Below the pieces are notes generated by a model. It worked only from the letters and a program-made list of their open reading frames with translations. It searched no databases and had not been told where the DNA came from. DNA of 40,948 nt, taken from assembly GCF_000236805.1 (NCBI RefSeq), contig NZ_AGFX01000002.1:1-40948 (forward strand). Reading direction: 5' to 3'. This document shows, in pieces, positions 39,211-40,948 of this stretch (its first letter is position 1; the number at the start of each line of letters is the position of its first letter). The position numbers and the translations under genes are program-made. The DNA comes from Paenibacillus peoriae KCTC 3763 (GTDB taxonomy: Bacteria > Bacillota > Bacilli > Paenibacillales > Paenibacillaceae).

Positions 39211-40948
39211 CCAACTTGCCTCCTTGAACATTATCAAAGCTTTTGGTTCGCCATTTTTCATCACCAATTTTATATCTAATATCAAAACTGTCTGGACGCA
39301 TTGATTCGCCCTTATAATTAGGTGTAATTTTTACTTTCACTTCATCGCCTTGTTTAAGTGCGTCAGCCCAAGAATTTTCGAGTTTCTTCCATTCACCTTT
39401 ATTTAGATTACCATTCATTGGCACGAGATTATCAAGATTCCCTGAACCCTTAAATATACTTGCAATCAGATGGCCACCTTCGTCATCAGGCAAACGATCT
39501 TCTCGACCTGCAATCCTCTGAGCATATCCGTTTCTTTTTCCGTCTCCTAATTTGAGGTCACCTTCTACATTTGAAACACGTCCTTGACCATCGGTTTTAT
39601 AATTGTATCCTTCCTTACTAGTATACTCAATATCTGGTTTCAAAACTTTTTTGCGACCATTTTTAGTGTAATGATCTCCATAGTTTACTTTGGTAGGATT
39701 TTCTGAAACCCCCTCAATTTTAGGCGGTTTCTCCTTAGGTTTGCTCGGCTTAGGAGGAGCGGAACCCTGTTTCCCTTCATCTTTGATCATTTGCCAGAGT
39801 TCAGCAGAGCTTCTTCCAGTGTTGGACGCCCCACTGTAGGCAGCCTTCTCTCCATGAACCATAAAACCAGCGGATGCTGCTGCTGCCAGTACACCTACAG
39901 GAGTTAATACGCCCGTAGAAGCCGCAACCACAGAAATGCCTGCTCCTCCCGCTCCAGCGATTAATTCCCCAGCACCAAATAAAGTACTGACCACGTTTCC
40001 TACAACCTCGCCTACCTTGCCAGCTATCGGGTGCTTGGGATTATAATCACGTTGCTTATATAAATCCATCGACATGTTAACCTTAATGGTTTCATTGGCT
40101 CCCTGAGCAGCATCCCATATCCATTCACCTTCAAGCTGTGTAGCTTCCCTTTTTGCTTGAGCAGCAATCATGTCATTTTTCGCACTTTGTTCAAACATCT
40201 TTTCCCACCAAGGCTTAGGTTCCACGACTTGTGGTTTCGGCTGCTGTGCCATGTAGCTATCGTGCTTGGCCTTCCAACGTTGTCTCAGATCTACAGGAAT
40301 CTGCTGATACGCATGAGCCATAGCATTTGACTCTTTCAATAGGTTCTGCACCAGCTCCAATGGGCCACCTGAACTAGCTATATGACGCGCACTTGTATAT
40401 GCTTTTCCTAAAATCCACTTGCTATAATAGGCTTGTCTCGCTTGCTCATGCTCGTATTGACTAATCAGTCCCTGAAGAGCTAAACCAGCCAAGTATTTCA
40501 ACGGATGAACTCCGCTTCCTTTACTGCTTCCCCCAACCGTAGGTGTTCCTTTACTACGAACAGGGATCGCTGCGGTTGCTTGCAGAATCACACCCGCCGC
40601 AGGTCCACTTAGTGCTCCCATGACAGCACCAGCTACTTTTCCCATCACCGGAATGGAACCTAGTAGCTTGGACACCGTACCCATCAAGGCATTCGCCTGT
40701 TGAAGCTCTGCTGGACTGGTGACTTTTGCTTTAGGGGGAGAAGCTTGGCTGCTAGATGAATCCTTGGTTGCTGACTGAGCTGCTTCATAGGCTTTGATGC
40801 TCATCAGTGGCGGCTCCGGCACAGGAGGGAGGTCGGCTACGAAAACAGGCGCCTTTACCGTTCCTTCCTGATAAATCACTGGGGCTTTGGTATCCGTTTC
40901 ACCATCAAGCACCATGCTGCTGGCCCCGCCTTTCAGATACAGCGCCGT
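39203..40948 (-). CDS. Polymorphic toxin with C-terminal DNA/RNA nuclease domain, 5' end outside window
   Basis: 581 codons are visible; the frame is open to the right edge (TALYLKGGASSMVLDG). Order of parts: a VgrG/gp5-like beta segment KGGASSMVLDGETD; a Pro-rich linker; a Gly/Ala hydrophobic stretch (GSIPVMGKVAGAVMGALSG...); a helical central region with KPWWEKMFEQ; a second glycine-rich hydrophobic segment (GAGELIAGAGGAGISVVAAS, then GVLAAAASAGF); a Pro/Lys linker (PPKPSKPKEKPPK); and a C-terminal Endonuclease_NS_2 domain with GRVSNVEGDL, DDEGGHLIASIF containing the catalytic His, NLVPMNGNLNKGEWKKLE and ITPNYKGESMRPDSF. The visible part is not LXG-like, so delivery by a phage-tail-like spike is suggested but not shown. 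Confidence 0.85.
   Translation of the reverse strand, partial: TALYLKGGASSMVLDGETDTKAPVIYQEGTVKAPVFVADLPPVPEPPLMSIKAYEAAQSATKDSSSSQASPPKAKVTSPAELQQANALMGTVSKLLGSIPVMGKVAGAVMGALSGPAAGVILQATAAIPVRSKGTPTVGGSSKGSGVHPLKYLAGLALQGLISQYEHEQARQAYYSKWILGKAYTSARHIASSGGPLELVQNLLKESNAMAHAYQQIPVDLRQRWKAKHDSYMAQQPKPQVVEPKPWWEKMFEQSAKNDMIAAQAKREATQLEGEWIWDAAQGANETIKVNMSMDLYKQRDYNPKHPIAGKVGEVVGNVVSTLFGAGELIAGAGGAGISVVAASTGVLTPVGVLAAAASAGFMVHGEKAAYSGASNTGRSSAELWQMIKDEGKQGSAPPKPSKPKEKPPKIEGVSENPTKVNYGDHYTKNGRKKVLKPDIEYTSKEGYNYKTDGQGRVSNVEGDLKLGDGKRNGYAQRIAGREDRLPDDEGGHLIASIFKGSGNLDNLVPMNGNLNKGEWKKLENSWADALKQGDEVKVKITPNYKGESMRPDSFDIRYKIGDEKWRTKSFDNVQGGKLDD

Overview
The window looks like chromosome from a Gram-positive, endospore-forming soil or rhizosphere bacterium, most likely Paenibacillus (polymyxa-like). 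The reasons are strong AGGAGG-type ribosome binding sites, many GTG/TTG starts, secreted plant cell-wall enzymes (a PL1 pectate lyase and a GH5 cellulase), sugar ABC transporters paired with YesM/YesN-type two-component systems, DUF4183/collagen-like surface proteins with a SigK-like promoter, and CcpA-type cre sites. Species is an inference; no rRNA gene is present.

Layout. 1-1.3 kb: the 3' part of a gene for a decapeptide-repeat protein. 1.4-2.0 kb: a secreted Lys/Ala-rich protein. 2.1-4.2 kb: an OmpR-type regulator and histidine kinase. 4.4-5.5 kb: a lone OppD ATPase. 5.7-7.4 kb: a pectate lyase with two perfect cre matches upstream. 7.5-9.0 kb: two head-to-head DUF4183 genes, one with a collagen-like region. 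9.0-11.2 kb: a gene remnant, a TetR regulator, its likely target flavodoxin-fold NAD(P)H oxidoreductase, and endonuclease V. 11.3-14.4 kb: a small membrane protein, a GH5 cellulase and a Gfo/Idh/MocA oxidoreductase.

14.7-20.6 kb is one sugar-uptake unit: YesM-like kinase, YesN-like regulator, lipoprotein binding protein and two permeases. A 48-bp scar of an oxidoreductase C-terminus follows. 20.8-29.9 kb is a second, more GC-rich unit in a different order: two permeases, kinase, regulator, binding lipoprotein, KdgF-like cupin and a heparinase II/III-like polysaccharide lyase. Its two internal promoters share one sequence element at the same distance from the -10 box, a good candidate for the binding site of the cluster's regulator. 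Neither unit encodes its own ATPase. The second unit reads as a uronate-containing polysaccharide utilisation locus whose substrate cannot be named from sequence.

29.9-30.9 kb holds a small membrane protein and a DGC zinc-binding protein. 31.1-37.7 kb is a complete, AT-rich arginine deiminase locus (argR, arcA, arcB, arcD, arcC, arcR) with an ArcR/Crp-like box upstream of arcA and a 100-nt stem-loop between argR and arcA. The right end (38.1-40.9 kb, minus strand) is a polymorphic toxin locus: the C-terminal 581 codons of a nuclease effector, cut by the window edge, followed by two immunity-type genes. The first of these overlaps the toxin stop.
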